Of a stretch of 64,000 bases of DNA, positions 48,354 through 57,742 are shown piece after piece. The stretch is taken from the NCBI GenBank assembly GCA_018672315.1, contig CP076053.1:1-64000 (forward strand), read 5' to 3'. The DNA comes from Nocardioidaceae bacterium. Lineage in GTDB: Bacteria > Actinomycetota > Actinomycetes > Propionibacteriales > Nocardioidaceae. The first letter of the stretch is position 1, and each line of letters begins with the position of its first letter. Both the position numbers and the translations under genes were made by a program. Below the pieces are notes generated by a model, which saw nothing but the letters and a program-made list of their open reading frames with translations, did no database searches and was not told where the DNA came from.

Positions 48354-48914
48354 ATGGGTGTTCCGGACGACGAGACCGTGGCCTACCGGCCCGGCACCTC
48401 GAGACCGATCGCCGTCGCGACGGTGCTCATGTGCGCGGTGCTGGCCGGCGGCCAGCTGCTCGGCAGCCCGTTGGACGCCGCGTCGACGTACGCCGTGCTC
48501 GCCGGTCTGCTGTTCGTCGCGACGCTGGCGTGGGTGGCCCTGTGGCAGCCGGTCGTGCGCGTGCTGCCGCACGGCGTGGAGCTGGAGAACCCCGTGCGCC
48601 GCGTGCTCGTCACGTGGCCCGCCCTGCACGAGGTCGACGGCCGCTTCGGGCTGCGGCTGCGGACGGCGGAGAGCCACTGGTCGGCCTGGGCGGCGGGTCC
48701 TCCGTCCGGCCGTGCCCGCACGCGCGGCCAGGCCAGCGAGGCAGCGGCGCTGGTGCGGACGCACTGGGACCGCGTACGCGACGCCGGCCACCTCGACAGC
48801 GGCGCCGTCGAGGGGCCGACCGCGCAGGTCACGTGGCGTACGCCCCAGCTGGTCGCGCTCGCCGTGCCCGCCGTGCTGCTGCTCGGAGCGCTGCTGGCGG
48901 TCGCTCTCGGCTGA
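48354..48914 (+). CDS. PH-domain membrane protein (Cfp-6/bPH_6 type)
   Basis: This 186-residue protein has two N-terminal membrane helices (IAVATVLMCAVLAGGQLL; TYAVLAGLLFVATLAWVAL), then a small PH-like domain (VVRVLPHGVELENPVRRVLVTWPALHEVDGRFGLRLRT), and a C-terminal helix (QLVALAVPAVLLLGALLAV). The layout matches actinobacterial Cfp-6-like proteins of unknown function. The ATG at 48354 is chosen; a GTG six codons earlier is possible. It is the only plus-strand gene in the ABC operon region, placed between the ATPase and the DppC permease, so it splits that operon. Confidence 0.8.
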   Translation: MGVPDDETVAYRPGTSRPIAVATVLMCAVLAGGQLLGSPLDAASTYAVLAGLLFVATLAWVALWQPVVRVLPHGVELENPVRRVLVTWPALHEVDGRFGLRLRTAESHWSAWAAGPPSGRARTRGQASEAAALVRTHWDRVRDAGHLDSGAVEGPTAQVTWRTPQLVALAVPAVLLLGALLAVALG

Positions 48915-48928
48915 CCCGATCGCGTCGC

Positions 48929-50056
48929 TCACGACGGCTTCCGGGCCTGTTCTGCCTCCTCGGCGTCCTTCATCGACGGACGTCCGGCACCGGCGCCGAC
49001 GCGCGAGGTCGAGGTCGACTCCTGGGCGGCCAGCGCCTTGTCCATCTCGCGCGCCGAGGGGATCTTCTTCTGGCGGGGGTCGAACGCGTCGCGCAGACCG
49101 TCGCCGATGAAGTTGATGCTCAGCACGATGATGATGATGAACAGTCCGGGCCACCAGAAGAGCCACGGCCGGGTCGTGAACGCCGACTGGTACTCGCTGA
49201 TCAGCTGACCGAGCGAGACCTCGGGCTGGGTGATGCCGAAGCCCAGGAAGCTGAGCGCCGTCTCCAGCAGCACGGCGATGCTCATGAGGAGCGTGGTGTT
49301 GACGATGATCACGCCCGCGGCGTTGGGCAGCATGTGCTTGAACATGATGCGCGTGTTCGACGCTCCTGCGACCCGGGCCGCGTCGACGAACTCGCGCTCG
49401 CGCAGCGTCAGGAACTCCGCTCGCACGAGTCGTGCGAGGGAGGTCCAGGTGATCGCTCCCAGCGCCAACGCGAGGTAGAGCCAGTTGCCGCCGCCGGCGA
49501 GCTTGCCGAGCACCGCGCCGACGACGATCACCGGGAAGGTGATGATGAGGTCGGTGAAGCGCATCAGCGCGCCGTCGGTGAAGCCGCGGAAGAAGCCGGA
49601 GACCGCCCCGAAGACGATGCCGATCGCACCGGCGACGAGGCCGATGATGATGGTGACGTTGAACGAGACCTGCACGCCCCGCATCACCATCGCGAAGTTG
49701 TCCTTGCCGATGGTGTCCTGGCCGAAGGGGTGCTCCCCCCACGCCAGCCCCGACCCGCCCAGCCACGTCGGCAGCCCGAGCGTCGGTTGGCCGCGGTTCA
49801 GCACGTCGTTGGTGGTGGTGTAGTCGAACTTCCACCAGCCGGGGATCGGGCCGACGCCCACGGAGCTGTACGCGAGCACCAGCACCGCGCCGAGCACGAC
49901 GAGCGAGACCATCGCGCCGGTGTGGCGGAAGAACCGCTCCCGGACGATCTGGCCCTGCGACTTGCCCTCGACGGCCTTGAGCTCGATGGCGTTCTCCCCG
50001 GCTCCGACGGACCCGGAGGTCGAGGAGGCGGGCGGCGTGTTGTCGGTGGAGGTCAT
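48929..50056 (-). CDS. Oligopeptide ABC transporter permease (DppC type)
   Basis: This 375-residue inner-membrane permease has about 6 membrane segments. The cytoplasmic lead contains the OppC_N motif (IVRERFFRHTGAMVSLVVLGAVLVLAYSS). The EAA loop that docks with the ATPase is REREFVDAARVAGASNTRIMFKHMLPN. Two further family landmarks are LLETALSFLGFGITQPEVSLGQLI and FIIIIVLSINFIGDGLRDAFDPR. Its start lies 7 bp after the DppB stop. The C-terminal tail after DPR is unusually long and charged. Confidence 0.93.
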   Translation of the reverse strand: MTSTDNTPPASSTSGSVGAGENAIELKAVEGKSQGQIVRERFFRHTGAMVSLVVLGAVLVLAYSSVGVGPIPGWWKFDYTTTNDVLNRGQPTLGLPTWLGGSGLAWGEHPFGQDTIGKDNFAMVMRGVQVSFNVTIIIGLVAGAIGIVFGAVSGFFRGFTDGALMRFTDLIITFPVIVVGAVLGKLAGGGNWLYLALALGAITWTSLARLVRAEFLTLREREFVDAARVAGASNTRIMFKHMLPNAAGVIIVNTTLLMSIAVLLETALSFLGFGITQPEVSLGQLISEYQSAFTTRPWLFWWPGLFIIIIVLSINFIGDGLRDAFDPRQKKIPSAREMDKALAAQESTSTSRVGAGAGRPSMKDAEEAEQARKPS

Positions 50057-50063
50057 GGTCGCC

Positions 50064-51596
50064 TCAGCTCACTCGGATGCGGGGGTCGAGCACGGCGTAC
50101 GCGAGGTCGGCGACGAAGTTCGCCACGACCGCGAGGATGCCGACGACGAGGATGAAGGCCATCACCGGGTCGATGATGTTCTCGTTGAGCGAGTCGACGA
50201 ACAGCTTGCCCATGCCGAACCAGCTGAAGATCGACTCGGTGATGACGGCGCCGCCTGCGAGCGTGATGATGTCGACCGGCACGACCGAGGCGAGCGGCAG
50301 CAGCGCGTTGCGGAACGCGTGCCGCATCACCACCGTGCGCTCATTGAGGCCCTTCGCCCGCGCGGTGCGGATGTAGTCGGCGTTCATCGTCTCGAGCATC
50401 GAGGCCCGGCTGTAGCGCGTGTAGCCGGCGAAGCTGATCAGCAACAGCGTGATCGAGGGCAGCAGCAGGTGGGTGAAGGTGTCGATGGAGGTGATCCAGA
50501 AGTCGCCGTCGAGGTTCGGCGTCGATCGTGAGGTCGTCGCGATCGGACGCCCGCGCAGCTCGTCGACGTAGTCGGGCCACGAACGCAGCACCCGGTCGAG
50601 GAACAGGAGGGTGGCCACCGGGAGCGCCGTGATCGCCGCGGTGCGGGCCGAGGCTCCCTTGTCGGGGCCGCCCCAGGCGAACCCGACGGCGATGCCGACG
50701 AGCACGGCGACGACGCCGAGACCCAGCACCCGCCAGATCGTCTCCTCGAGCGCGGCCCAGACGAAGAACATCGGGTACCACAGCGCGATGCCGATGCCCG
50801 CGACGGTGAGGGCGGCGTACAGCGCCCGCCGGTTGCGCAACCCGGTGCTCAGCGCCGTGATACCGACGGCGGCGCCGAGCGATCCGAGCGCGACCCCGGG
50901 CAGCCCGAGCGACGGCGTGACGAGGAAGTCCGCGACGTCGATGTAGACGAGCAGCGCGGCGATGATCGCGGCCGAGGCGCCGAAGGTGATGAGCCGGCGC
51001 CGGCGGTCTCCCCCGACGCCGGCCGAGACGGCCAGCCCGACGAGTGCCGAGGCGATGACGATGAACAGCACGCCGATGGTCGGGTCGGCCAGGAAGTCGT
51101 TGAACTGGATGGCCAGGAACTCTTTGGCCAGCACCGCGACCCAGAAGACGGGCAGCGAGTAGAAGAGGAACGACACGAAGGTCGAGGAGTAGTCGAAGCC
51201 CGAGTACTGCCGCAGCGCGGAGACGATGCCGACGGCGACACCGAGGAAGATCGCGAGGATCGCCGAGGCCGTGACCAGCAGCATCGTGGTGCCGATCGCG
51301 CCGGCGATGAGCGAGGTCACCTCCTGGTTGGTCCTGAAGTTGATGCCGAGGTCGCACTGGCCGACGAGGCAGCCGCCGGCGCCCTGCGCCCAGTCGAGGT
51401 AGCGCACGACGACGGGGTCGTCGAGGTTCAGTCGTGCGATGCGGTTGGCGATCAGCTGGTCCCGGTTGGGTGCGGTGGAGATCCGCAGGTCCTCGAGAGG
51501 ATCGATGGCCAGGTCGACCAGCACGTACATCAAGAAGGTGGAGACGGCGACGACGAGCGCCGAGGAGAGCAGGCGTCGTGTCAGGTAGGTGACCAT
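50064..51596 (-). CDS. Oligopeptide ABC transporter permease (DppB type), enlarged
   Basis: At 510 residues this is much longer than the usual 310-340 of DppB. It starts MVTYLTRRLLSSALVVAVSTFLMYVLVDL and has the expected periplasmic loop (DDPVVVRYLDWAQGAGG..CDLGINFRTNQEV). The C-terminal half carries the EAA loop MLETMNADYIRTARAKGLNERTVVMRHAFRNALLPL. Between them, about 170-330, lies an inserted block of extra hydrophobic segments (LFIVIASALVGLAVSAG; LITFGASAAIIAALLVYIDV; ALYAALTVAGIGIALWYPMFFV; VLGLGVVAVLVGIAVGFAWGG). A hairpin at 51640-51685 separates it from the binding-protein gene. Confidence 0.93.
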   Translation of the reverse strand: MVTYLTRRLLSSALVVAVSTFLMYVLVDLAIDPLEDLRISTAPNRDQLIANRIARLNLDDPVVVRYLDWAQGAGGCLVGQCDLGINFRTNQEVTSLIAGAIGTTMLLVTASAILAIFLGVAVGIVSALRQYSGFDYSSTFVSFLFYSLPVFWVAVLAKEFLAIQFNDFLADPTIGVLFIVIASALVGLAVSAGVGGDRRRRLITFGASAAIIAALLVYIDVADFLVTPSLGLPGVALGSLGAAVGITALSTGLRNRRALYAALTVAGIGIALWYPMFFVWAALEETIWRVLGLGVVAVLVGIAVGFAWGGPDKGASARTAAITALPVATLLFLDRVLRSWPDYVDELRGRPIATTSRSTPNLDGDFWITSIDTFTHLLLPSITLLLISFAGYTRYSRASMLETMNADYIRTARAKGLNERTVVMRHAFRNALLPLASVVPVDIITLAGGAVITESIFSWFGMGKLFVDSLNENIIDPVMAFILVVGILAVVANFVADLAYAVLDPRIRVS

Positions 51597-51639
51597 CGCG
51601 GGTCGGACCTCCAGGGAGCAGGGACGGGACACCACCGGG

Positions 51640-51685
51640 AGGGGGGTGCCACCACCGTACGCGCGTACGGCGGCAGCACCCCCCT
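51640..51685. terminator. Long intercistronic hairpin between binding protein and permease
   Basis: aggggggtgc (51640-51649) pairs with gcacccccct (51676-51685), and ccgtacgc pairs with gcgtacgg inside it. Such hairpins after binding-protein genes usually raise their level by stabilising mRNA or partly ending transcription. The effect here is inferred. Confidence 0.75.
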
Positions 51686-51724
51686 GCCTACCCCCCGGTC
51701 AGGAGAGGTGGTGCGACGACGAGA

Positions 51725-53542
51725 TCAGTTCGAGGGGATCGACCAGTCCCAGAACCCGTAGAACATCGTCGGGCTGATGGCGATCGTCTCGATGCCGTCG
51801 ATGCGGTCGGTGTTGACGAACGTGGCGCTGGGGAACTGGAACAGCGTCAGGCCGTACGCGTCGTCGACCAGCTCGGACTCGATGGTCGTCAGCAGCTCGT
51901 CCTGCTCGGCCTCGTCCTGGCTGACCGCCAGCTGCTGGTAGGCCTCGTCGACGGTCTCGTTGGAGTAGCCGTTGAGGTTGTTGAGACCCCCGGTGCGGTA
52001 GGTCTCGCTCGACTCAGTGACCGCGGTCGAGGTCGAGGCCCAGGCGAAGAACACCGAGTCGTAGGTGCCGTCGCCGAGCTTGGAGCCCCAGTCGATGTTC
52101 TTGCGGTCGATGAGGTTGAAGCCGACCTCGGCCATGCGCGGCTGCACGATCTGGAACAGCTGGCTGCGGCGCTCGTTGTCGGCGGCGTACATCATGCGCA
52201 CGTCGATCGGGGTGTCCACCCCGGCCTGCTCGAGCAGCTGCTGGGCGCGCTCGGGGTCGGCCTGGGCGTAGGCGTCGGTGCCGTTGTTGGCGGCCACCTC
52301 GTCGTAGCCCGGGGCACCCGGGATCTTGGTGAAGGAGTCGCGCACGACGGCCTCGGGGTCGACTGGCTGGATCAGCTTCTCGACGATCTCCTGGCGCGGG
52401 AAGGCCGCCATGAAGGCCTCGCGCACCAGCTGCGCGGTCTCCTCGTCGCCGCCGTACGCGGCCGGGTCGAACGGGCCGCCGTTGTCGTAGACGAGGTCGA
52501 AGTGCTCGTACGCGGCCTCCTCGGCCGTGGTGACCTCGATGTTGCCGCTGCCCTCGGCCGCCTGGATCAGGTCGGAGGTGACCTGCGGCTGCATCGCGTC
52601 GATCTCGCCGTTCTGCAGCTGCTGCAGCTGGGAGTTCGGGTCCTCGTTCCAGATCACCGTGATCTGGTCAAGGTTGCCCTCGAGCTCGCCCGTGTACTCC
52701 GGGTTCTTCTCCAGGGTCGCGAACTGGTTCTCCTGCATGTCGGTCAGCACGTACGGACCGTTGGAGAGGTAGAGCGACTCGTCGTCGGGGAGCTGCTTGA
52801 AGTCGTAGCCGTCGTTCCAGAAGTTCGCGATCTGGGCGAGCTGGTTGTTGTTGCCCTCCTGGATCGCCGAGATCAGCGTGTCCTTGGCCTCCTGCGGGTC
52901 GGCGATGTCGAGGGCCTGCTGCACGGTGGCGTGCGCCGGCACGGTCATCGAGCCCAGACCGAAGTCGAGCTCCCAGTCGGCGAAGGGCTCGTCGTAGGTG
53001 ACGGTGATGGACTTGCCGTCGTCACCGATCTCGGGGATCTCGGTGATGAACGGGAGACCGGCCGAGGAGGTGTCGAAGTAGACACCGTTGTCGCCCTCGA
53101 CGGAGTCCTTGGTGTTGACGTTGCCGGAGCCGGCGGCCCACCAGAGCATCATGTCGGCGGCGTCGACGGGGGTGCCGTCGGACCAGTTGACGTCGTCGTT
53201 GATCGTCCACTTGACGGTCAGCGGGTCCTCGGAGACCTGCTCGTAGGTGCCGAAGCTCTCGTCCTTCACGAGCTCGAGGTCTTCGTTGTAGTAGTTGAAG
53301 CCACGCACGACCATGGTCTTGATGACCGCGTTGGCCGAGGCGTTGCCGTCGGAGGTCGCCTCGTTGTAGGAGTAGAACGGCTGGTTCCAGCCGACGTTGA
53401 CGCTGCCGCCGGTGGATGCGCCGCCTCCGTCGCTGTTGTCGCCCGAGCTGGGGTTGTCGCTCGTCTCGGGTGCGGAGCACGCGGCCAGCGACAGGGCGAG
53501 GGTGGCCACGGCGCTTGCGGCGAGGAACTTCTTCTGGATCAC
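51725..53542 (-). CDS. Oligopeptide ABC transporter substrate-binding lipoprotein (SBP_bac_5)
   Basis: This exported binding protein of 605 residues delivers peptides to the DppB/C permease. The GTG at 53542 follows GAAGGAGAACC. A signal peptide VIQKKFLAASAVATLALSLAACS ends in the lipobox LAAC. A Ser/Gly/Asp-rich linker precedes the SBP_bac_5 domain, with features such as VKWTINDDVNWSDGTPVDAADMM and YLSNGPYVLTDM. The acidic composition is typical of a secreted protein. A 235-bp gap relatively rich in A and T lies upstream and probably holds the operon promoter (GTAAC occurs twice on the minus strand). Confidence 0.94.
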   Translation of the reverse strand: MIQKKFLAASAVATLALSLAACSAPETSDNPSSGDNSDGGGASTGGSVNVGWNQPFYSYNEATSDGNASANAVIKTMVVRGFNYYNEDLELVKDESFGTYEQVSEDPLTVKWTINDDVNWSDGTPVDAADMMLWWAAGSGNVNTKDSVEGDNGVYFDTSSAGLPFITEIPEIGDDGKSITVTYDEPFADWELDFGLGSMTVPAHATVQQALDIADPQEAKDTLISAIQEGNNNQLAQIANFWNDGYDFKQLPDDESLYLSNGPYVLTDMQENQFATLEKNPEYTGELEGNLDQITVIWNEDPNSQLQQLQNGEIDAMQPQVTSDLIQAAEGSGNIEVTTAEEAAYEHFDLVYDNGGPFDPAAYGGDEETAQLVREAFMAAFPRQEIVEKLIQPVDPEAVVRDSFTKIPGAPGYDEVAANNGTDAYAQADPERAQQLLEQAGVDTPIDVRMMYAADNERRSQLFQIVQPRMAEVGFNLIDRKNIDWGSKLGDGTYDSVFFAWASTSTAVTESSETYRTGGLNNLNGYSNETVDEAYQQLAVSQDEAEQDELLTTIESELVDDAYGLTLFQFPSATFVNTDRIDGIETIAISPTMFYGFWDWSIPSN

Positions 53543-53777
53543 GGTTCTCCTTCTACGGCCGTCGTGCGTCACGACCACCTCGTACGAGGCCCGGCTCAGG
53601 TATGCCGGACACGGGACGGAGAGAACCTAGGTCGCCGACGTTTCATGGGGAATTCACCGAGGGCGATGGTTGACGATCGTTACCAATCTGCGATCAAAGT
53701 TACGGCGTGAAAGAGTCTTTGGTCGGAGACCGGACAAATCCTGCCGAACCTGTACAGACCGGTTGCACGTGAGCTCC

Positions 53778-55589
53778 TCAGGACACGGGGGGAGCGGCCG
53801 CGGGCGCGGTCTCGCTCGGCTCTCCCGTCGGCGTGGCCGGCTTCGCGTCCACGCCCGCCTCCTTGCGCTGCGCGGCCGTGATCGGCGCGGGCGCTGCGGT
53901 GAGCGGGTCGTAGCCCCCACCGGTCTTGGGGAAGGCGATGACCTCGCGGATCGAGTCCGTGCCGCTCAGCAGGGCACAGATCCGGTCCCACCCGAACGCG
54001 ATCCCGCCGTGCGGCGGGGCGCCGTACTTGAAGGCCTCGAGCAGGAACCCGAACTTCTCGGCCGCCTCCGCCTCGTCGAGACCCATCACGCCGAAGACGC
54101 GCTCCTGCACGTCCTGGCGGTGGATACGGATCGACCCGCCACCGATCTCGTTCCCGTTGCAGACCACGTCGTAGGCGTACGCCAGCGCCGAGCCGGGGTC
54201 GGTGTCGAAGGTGTCCGTGAACTCCTCCTTCGGCGAGGTGAAGGCGTGGTGCACGGCCGTCCAGGCGCCGTCGCCGACCGCCACGTCACCCGCGGCGACC
54301 GCGTCACCTGCAGGCTCGAACATCGGCGCGTCCACCACCCACAGGAAGCTCCAGGCGTCCTCGTCGACGAGACCGACCCGGCGACCGATCTCCATGCGCG
54401 CGGCACCCAGGAGCGCCCGGGAGGACTTCGTGGCACCCGCCCCGAAGAACACGCAGTCGCCCGGCTGCGCGCCGACGTGGGCTGCGAGGCCCTCGCGCTC
54501 GGCGTCCGAGAGGTTCTTGGCGACCGGGCCACCGAGCGTGCCGTCCTCGCCGACGAGCACGTACGCCAGGCCGCGGGCGCCGCGCTGCTTGGCCCACTCC
54601 TGCCAGGCGTCCAGCTGGCGGCGGGGCTGGTCGGCTCCCCCGGGCATGACGACGGCGCCGACGTACTCGGCCTGGAACACCCGGAACGGGGTGTCGGCGA
54701 AGTAGTCGGTGCACTCCACGAGCTCGATCGGGCACCGCAGGTCGGGCTTGTCCGAGCCGTAGCGGCGCATCGCCTCGGCGTACGTCATGCGAGGCAGCGG
54801 GGTCGGCACCTCGACGTCGATGAGCGCCCAGACCTCGCGGAGCAGCCGCTCGGCCAGCTCGATGACGTCGTCCTGCTCCACGAAGCTCATCTCGATGTCG
54901 AGCTGGGTGAACTCGGGTTGCCGGTCGGCGCGGAAGTCCTCGTCGCGGTAGCAGCGCGCGATCTGGTAGTACCGCTCGAGCCCACCGACCATCAGCAGCT
55001 GCTTGAACAGCTGGGGGCTCTGCGGCAGGGCGTACCAGCTGCCGGGGCGCAGCCGCGCGGGCACCAGGAAGTCGCGGGCGCCCTCGGGCGTCGAGCGCGT
55101 CAGGGTGGGGGTCTCGACCTCGACGAAGTCGGCGTCGCCGAGCACGCGGCGCGCGGCGGCGTTGACCCGCGAACGCAGCCGGATCGCCGCAGCCGGAGCG
55201 GGGCGTCGCAGGTCCAGGTAGCGGTGCGCCAGGCGCGTCTCCTCGCCGACCTCGACGTGCTCGTCGATGGGGAAGGGCAGCGGCGCGGCGGTCGAGAGCA
55301 CCTCCACCTCGGTGGCGATCACCTCGATCTCCCCTGTCGGGATGGCGTCGTTGGCGTTGCCCTCGGGGCGTGCGGAGACCTCACCGACGACCTTGAGGCA
55401 GAACTCGTTGCGGAGCCGGTTGGCCACCTCCTCGTCGCGCACCACGACCTGCACCACGCCGGAGGCCTCGCGCAGGTCGATGAAGGCCACGCCGCCGTGG
55501 TCGCGGCGGCGCGCGACCCATCCGGCGAGGGTGACGGTCTGGCCGACGTGGTCGGCGCGCAGGGCGCCGGCGTCGTGGGTGCGGATCAC
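53778..55589 (-). CDS. aspS: Aspartyl-tRNA synthetase
   Basis: The 603-residue protein is the bacterial-type class II enzyme. An N-terminal OB-fold anticodon domain ([23 protein letters not shown]) is followed by the catalytic core: motif 1 around [24 protein letters not shown], the flipping loop [47 protein letters not shown] (motif 2), a GAD insertion domain, and motif 3 [11 protein letters not shown]. The C-terminus has a 40-residue Ala/Pro tail. The start overlaps the hisS stop by 4 nt (GTGA). Confidence 0.97.
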   Translation of the reverse strand: MIRTHDAGALRADHVGQTVTLAGWVARRRDHGGVAFIDLREASGVVQVVVRDEEVANRLRNEFCLKVVGEVSARPEGNANDAIPTGEIEVIATEVEVLSTAAPLPFPIDEHVEVGEETRLAHRYLDLRRPAPAAAIRLRSRVNAAARRVLGDADFVEVETPTLTRSTPEGARDFLVPARLRPGSWYALPQSPQLFKQLLMVGGLERYYQIARCYRDEDFRADRQPEFTQLDIEMSFVEQDDVIELAERLLREVWALIDVEVPTPLPRMTYAEAMRRYGSDKPDLRCPIELVECTDYFADTPFRVFQAEYVGAVVMPGGADQPRRQLDAWQEWAKQRGARGLAYVLVGEDGTLGGPVAKNLSDAEREGLAAHVGAQPGDCVFFGAGATKSSRALLGAARMEIGRRVGLVDEDAWSFLWVVDAPMFEPAGDAVAAGDVAVGDGAWTAVHHAFTSPKEEFTDTFDTDPGSALAYAYDVVCNGNEIGGGSIRIHRQDVQERVFGVMGLDEAEAAEKFGFLLEAFKYGAPPHGGIAFGWDRICALLSGTDSIREVIAFPKTGGGYDPLTAAPAPITAAQRKEAGVDAKPATPTGEPSETAPAAAPPVS

Positions 55590-56872
55590 GGGTTCTCCTC
55601 GATCAGGGTGGTCAGGGTGGTGACGATGTCGGTGAGCGGCACCGCGACCTGCTCGCCGGTGCCGAGCGTCTTGAGCTGCGCGAGACCCTGGTCGAGGTCG
55701 CGCTCGCCGAGCACGACGGCGTACGCGGCGCCCGAGCGGTCGGCTGCCTTCATGGCGCCCTTCAGGCCGCGGCCGCCGAAGCTCATGTCGGTGCGTACGC
55801 CCGCGCGCCGCAGGCGTGACGCGAGCCCCGCGGCGGGGCGCGAGATCACGGCGGTGTCCCCGATGGGCACGACGTAGACGTCGAGGGGGCGGCCGGGCCC
55901 CGGGGTCAGGCCCTCGGCCTCGCAGGCCAGCAGGGTGCGGTCGACGCCGAGGCCGAAGCCGATGCCTGACAGCGACTGGCCGCCGAGACTCTCCATCAGC
56001 CCGTCGTACCGGCCGCCGCCGCCGATGCCGGACTGGGCGCCGAGGCCGTCGTGCACGAACTCGAAGGTGGTGCGCGTGTAGTAGTCGAGGCCTCGCACCA
56101 TGCGGGCGTTGACCTCGTAGGCCACCTCGAGGTCGGCGAGGTGCTCACGCACCCGGGCGAAGTGCGCCGCGCAGTCCTCGCAGAGGTGGTCGAGCATCAG
56201 CGGCGCGTCGTCGAGCTGCGCACGCACCTCGGGACGCTTGTCGTCGAGCACCCGCAGCGGGTTCAGCCGTGCCCGCTCCTGGGTCGCCTCGTCGAGGTCG
56301 AGCCCGGCGAGGAACTCGATCAGCCGCTCCCGGTAGCCCGGCCGGCAGGAGCCGCAGCCCAGCGAGGTCAGCTCGAGGCGGTAGCCGGTCAGCCCGAGCG
56401 CCCGGAAGCCGTCGTCGGCCAGCGCCACGACCTCGGCGTCCAGCGCCGGGTCGTCGGAACCGATCGCCTCGACACCGAACTGCTGGAGCTGGCGGTACCG
56501 GCCGTGCTGGGGCCTCTCGGCCCGGAAGAACGGGCCCGCGTACGACAGCTTCACCGGCAGCTGCCCACGGTCGAGGCCGTGCTCGATGACCGACCGCATC
56601 ACCCCGGCCGTGCCTTCGGGCCGCAGGGTCAGGGACCGGTCGCCGCGGTCGGTGAAGGTGTACATCTCCTTCGACACCACGTCGGTGGACTCCCCCACCC
56701 CGCGCACGTAGAGAGCGGTGTCCTCGAAGACGGGCAGCTCGACGTGGCCGTAGCCCGCGAGACGGGCCGGCCGTGAGAGGGCCTCGTGGACGGCGGTGAA
56801 GCGCGCGGAGTCCGGCGGCAGGTACTCCGGCACGCCCTTGGGCGCCGCGATCGGCCTGGGCTTGGTGGTCAT
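55586..56872 (-). CDS. hisS: Histidyl-tRNA synthetase
   Basis: This class II synthetase has 428 residues. It starts [23 protein letters not shown]. Motif 2 is in [28 protein letters not shown], the histidine-A motif is [17 protein letters not shown], and motif 3 is [17 protein letters not shown]-terminal anticodon-binding domain follows ([31 protein letters not shown]). GSCRPGYRE and LCEDC add cysteines seen in several actinobacterial HisRS. It is co-translated with aspS downstream and lies 9 bp after the MBL hydrolase. Confidence 0.96.
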   Translation of the reverse strand: MTTKPRPIAAPKGVPEYLPPDSARFTAVHEALSRPARLAGYGHVELPVFEDTALYVRGVGESTDVVSKEMYTFTDRGDRSLTLRPEGTAGVMRSVIEHGLDRGQLPVKLSYAGPFFRAERPQHGRYRQLQQFGVEAIGSDDPALDAEVVALADDGFRALGLTGYRLELTSLGCGSCRPGYRERLIEFLAGLDLDEATQERARLNPLRVLDDKRPEVRAQLDDAPLMLDHLCEDCAAHFARVREHLADLEVAYEVNARMVRGLDYYTRTTFEFVHDGLGAQSGIGGGGRYDGLMESLGGQSLSGIGFGLGVDRTLLACEAEGLTPGPGRPLDVYVVPIGDTAVISRPAAGLASRLRRAGVRTDMSFGGRGLKGAMKAADRSGAAYAVVLGERDLDQGLAQLKTLGTGEQVAVPLTDIVTTLTTLIEENP

Positions 56873-56881
56873 GGGTGCTCC

Positions 56882-57607
56882 TCAGAGGCCGCGGCGGACC
56901 TGCCGGGGCTCGCCCGCGTCGTCGATCAGCTGGCGCAGGTAGGGGTTCGTCGCGCGTTCGCGACCGATGCTGGTCTGGTTGCCGTGGCCGGGCAGCACGA
57001 CGATGTCGTCGGGCAGGGTCAGCACCTTCTCCCGCAGCGACTGCAGCATCGTGGGGTGGTCACCCCCGGGGAGGTCGGTGCGGCCGATGGAGCCCTCGAA
57101 GAGCAGGTCGCCGGAGAACATCACCTGGGAGACGTCCTGCTCGGCGTACGGGACCCGGAAGGCCACCGAGCCGCGCGTGTGGCCCGGCGCGTGGTCGATG
57201 GTGAACTCGATGCCCGCGAGCTCGACGGCGAGACCGTCGGTCAGCTCGCGCACCTCGTCGGGCTCCTTCCACTCCGCCTTCTCGTCACCCAAGAGGTTCG
57301 GGAGCATCCGGTTCATGTCCGCGCTCATGCCCGTCTCGGGGTTCGTCAGCAGGTGACGGTCCTCGGGGTGCACCCAGGCGGTGGCGTCGTACGCCCCGGA
57401 GACCGGTGCGACGGTCCACATGTGGTCGAGGTGACCGTGGGTGAGGAGCACGTGCACGGGCTTGAGGTTGTGCTCGCGGACGACCTGGGCGACACCGTCG
57501 GTGGCCTGGTAGCCGGGGTCGATGACGACGCACTCGGCGCCCGGACCGGTCGCAGCGACGTAGCAGTTGGTGCCCCACGGGCCGGCGGGGAATCCTGCGA
57601 GGAGCAC
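56882..57607 (-). CDS. MBL-fold metallohydrolase (glyoxalase II-like)
   Basis: This 241-residue hydrolase has the metal-binding motif HVLLTHGHLDHMWTVAP, a second histidine in DHAPGHTRGSVAF, the bridging aspartate in MFSGDLLFEGSIGRTDLPGG and a final VVLPGHGNQT. The pattern matches hydroxyacylglutathione-hydrolase-like proteins. Actinobacteria lack glutathione, so the natural thioester is probably something else. The equivalent gene in M. tuberculosis (Rv2581c) also lies next to hisS. The start codon is a GTG. Confidence 0.92.
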   Translation of the reverse strand: MLLAGFPAGPWGTNCYVAATGPGAECVVIDPGYQATDGVAQVVREHNLKPVHVLLTHGHLDHMWTVAPVSGAYDATAWVHPEDRHLLTNPETGMSADMNRMLPNLLGDEKAEWKEPDEVRELTDGLAVELAGIEFTIDHAPGHTRGSVAFRVPYAEQDVSQVMFSGDLLFEGSIGRTDLPGGDHPTMLQSLREKVLTLPDDIVVLPGHGNQTSIGRERATNPYLRQLIDDAGEPRQVRRGL

Positions 57608-57728
57608 GGCAGCCTCCGAAGCGGCGGGTCGAGGATGAGCGAGGCGTCGACCGCGAGGCCGCGACGGCGTGCAGCCGGCATGCGAGGGATCCGACGCCGC
57701 GAGTCACCCTAGCCCCTGACCTCGCAGT

Positions 57729-57734
57729 TAGAGT
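57729..57734 (+). promoter_or_regulatory. Leaderless -10 element of the DUF349 gene
   Basis: TAGAGT ends 8 nt before the GTG at 57743, so transcription would begin at or next to the start codon. This is the common TANNNT leaderless arrangement of actinobacteria. Confidence 0.5.
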
Positions 57735-57742
57735 GAGCGACC

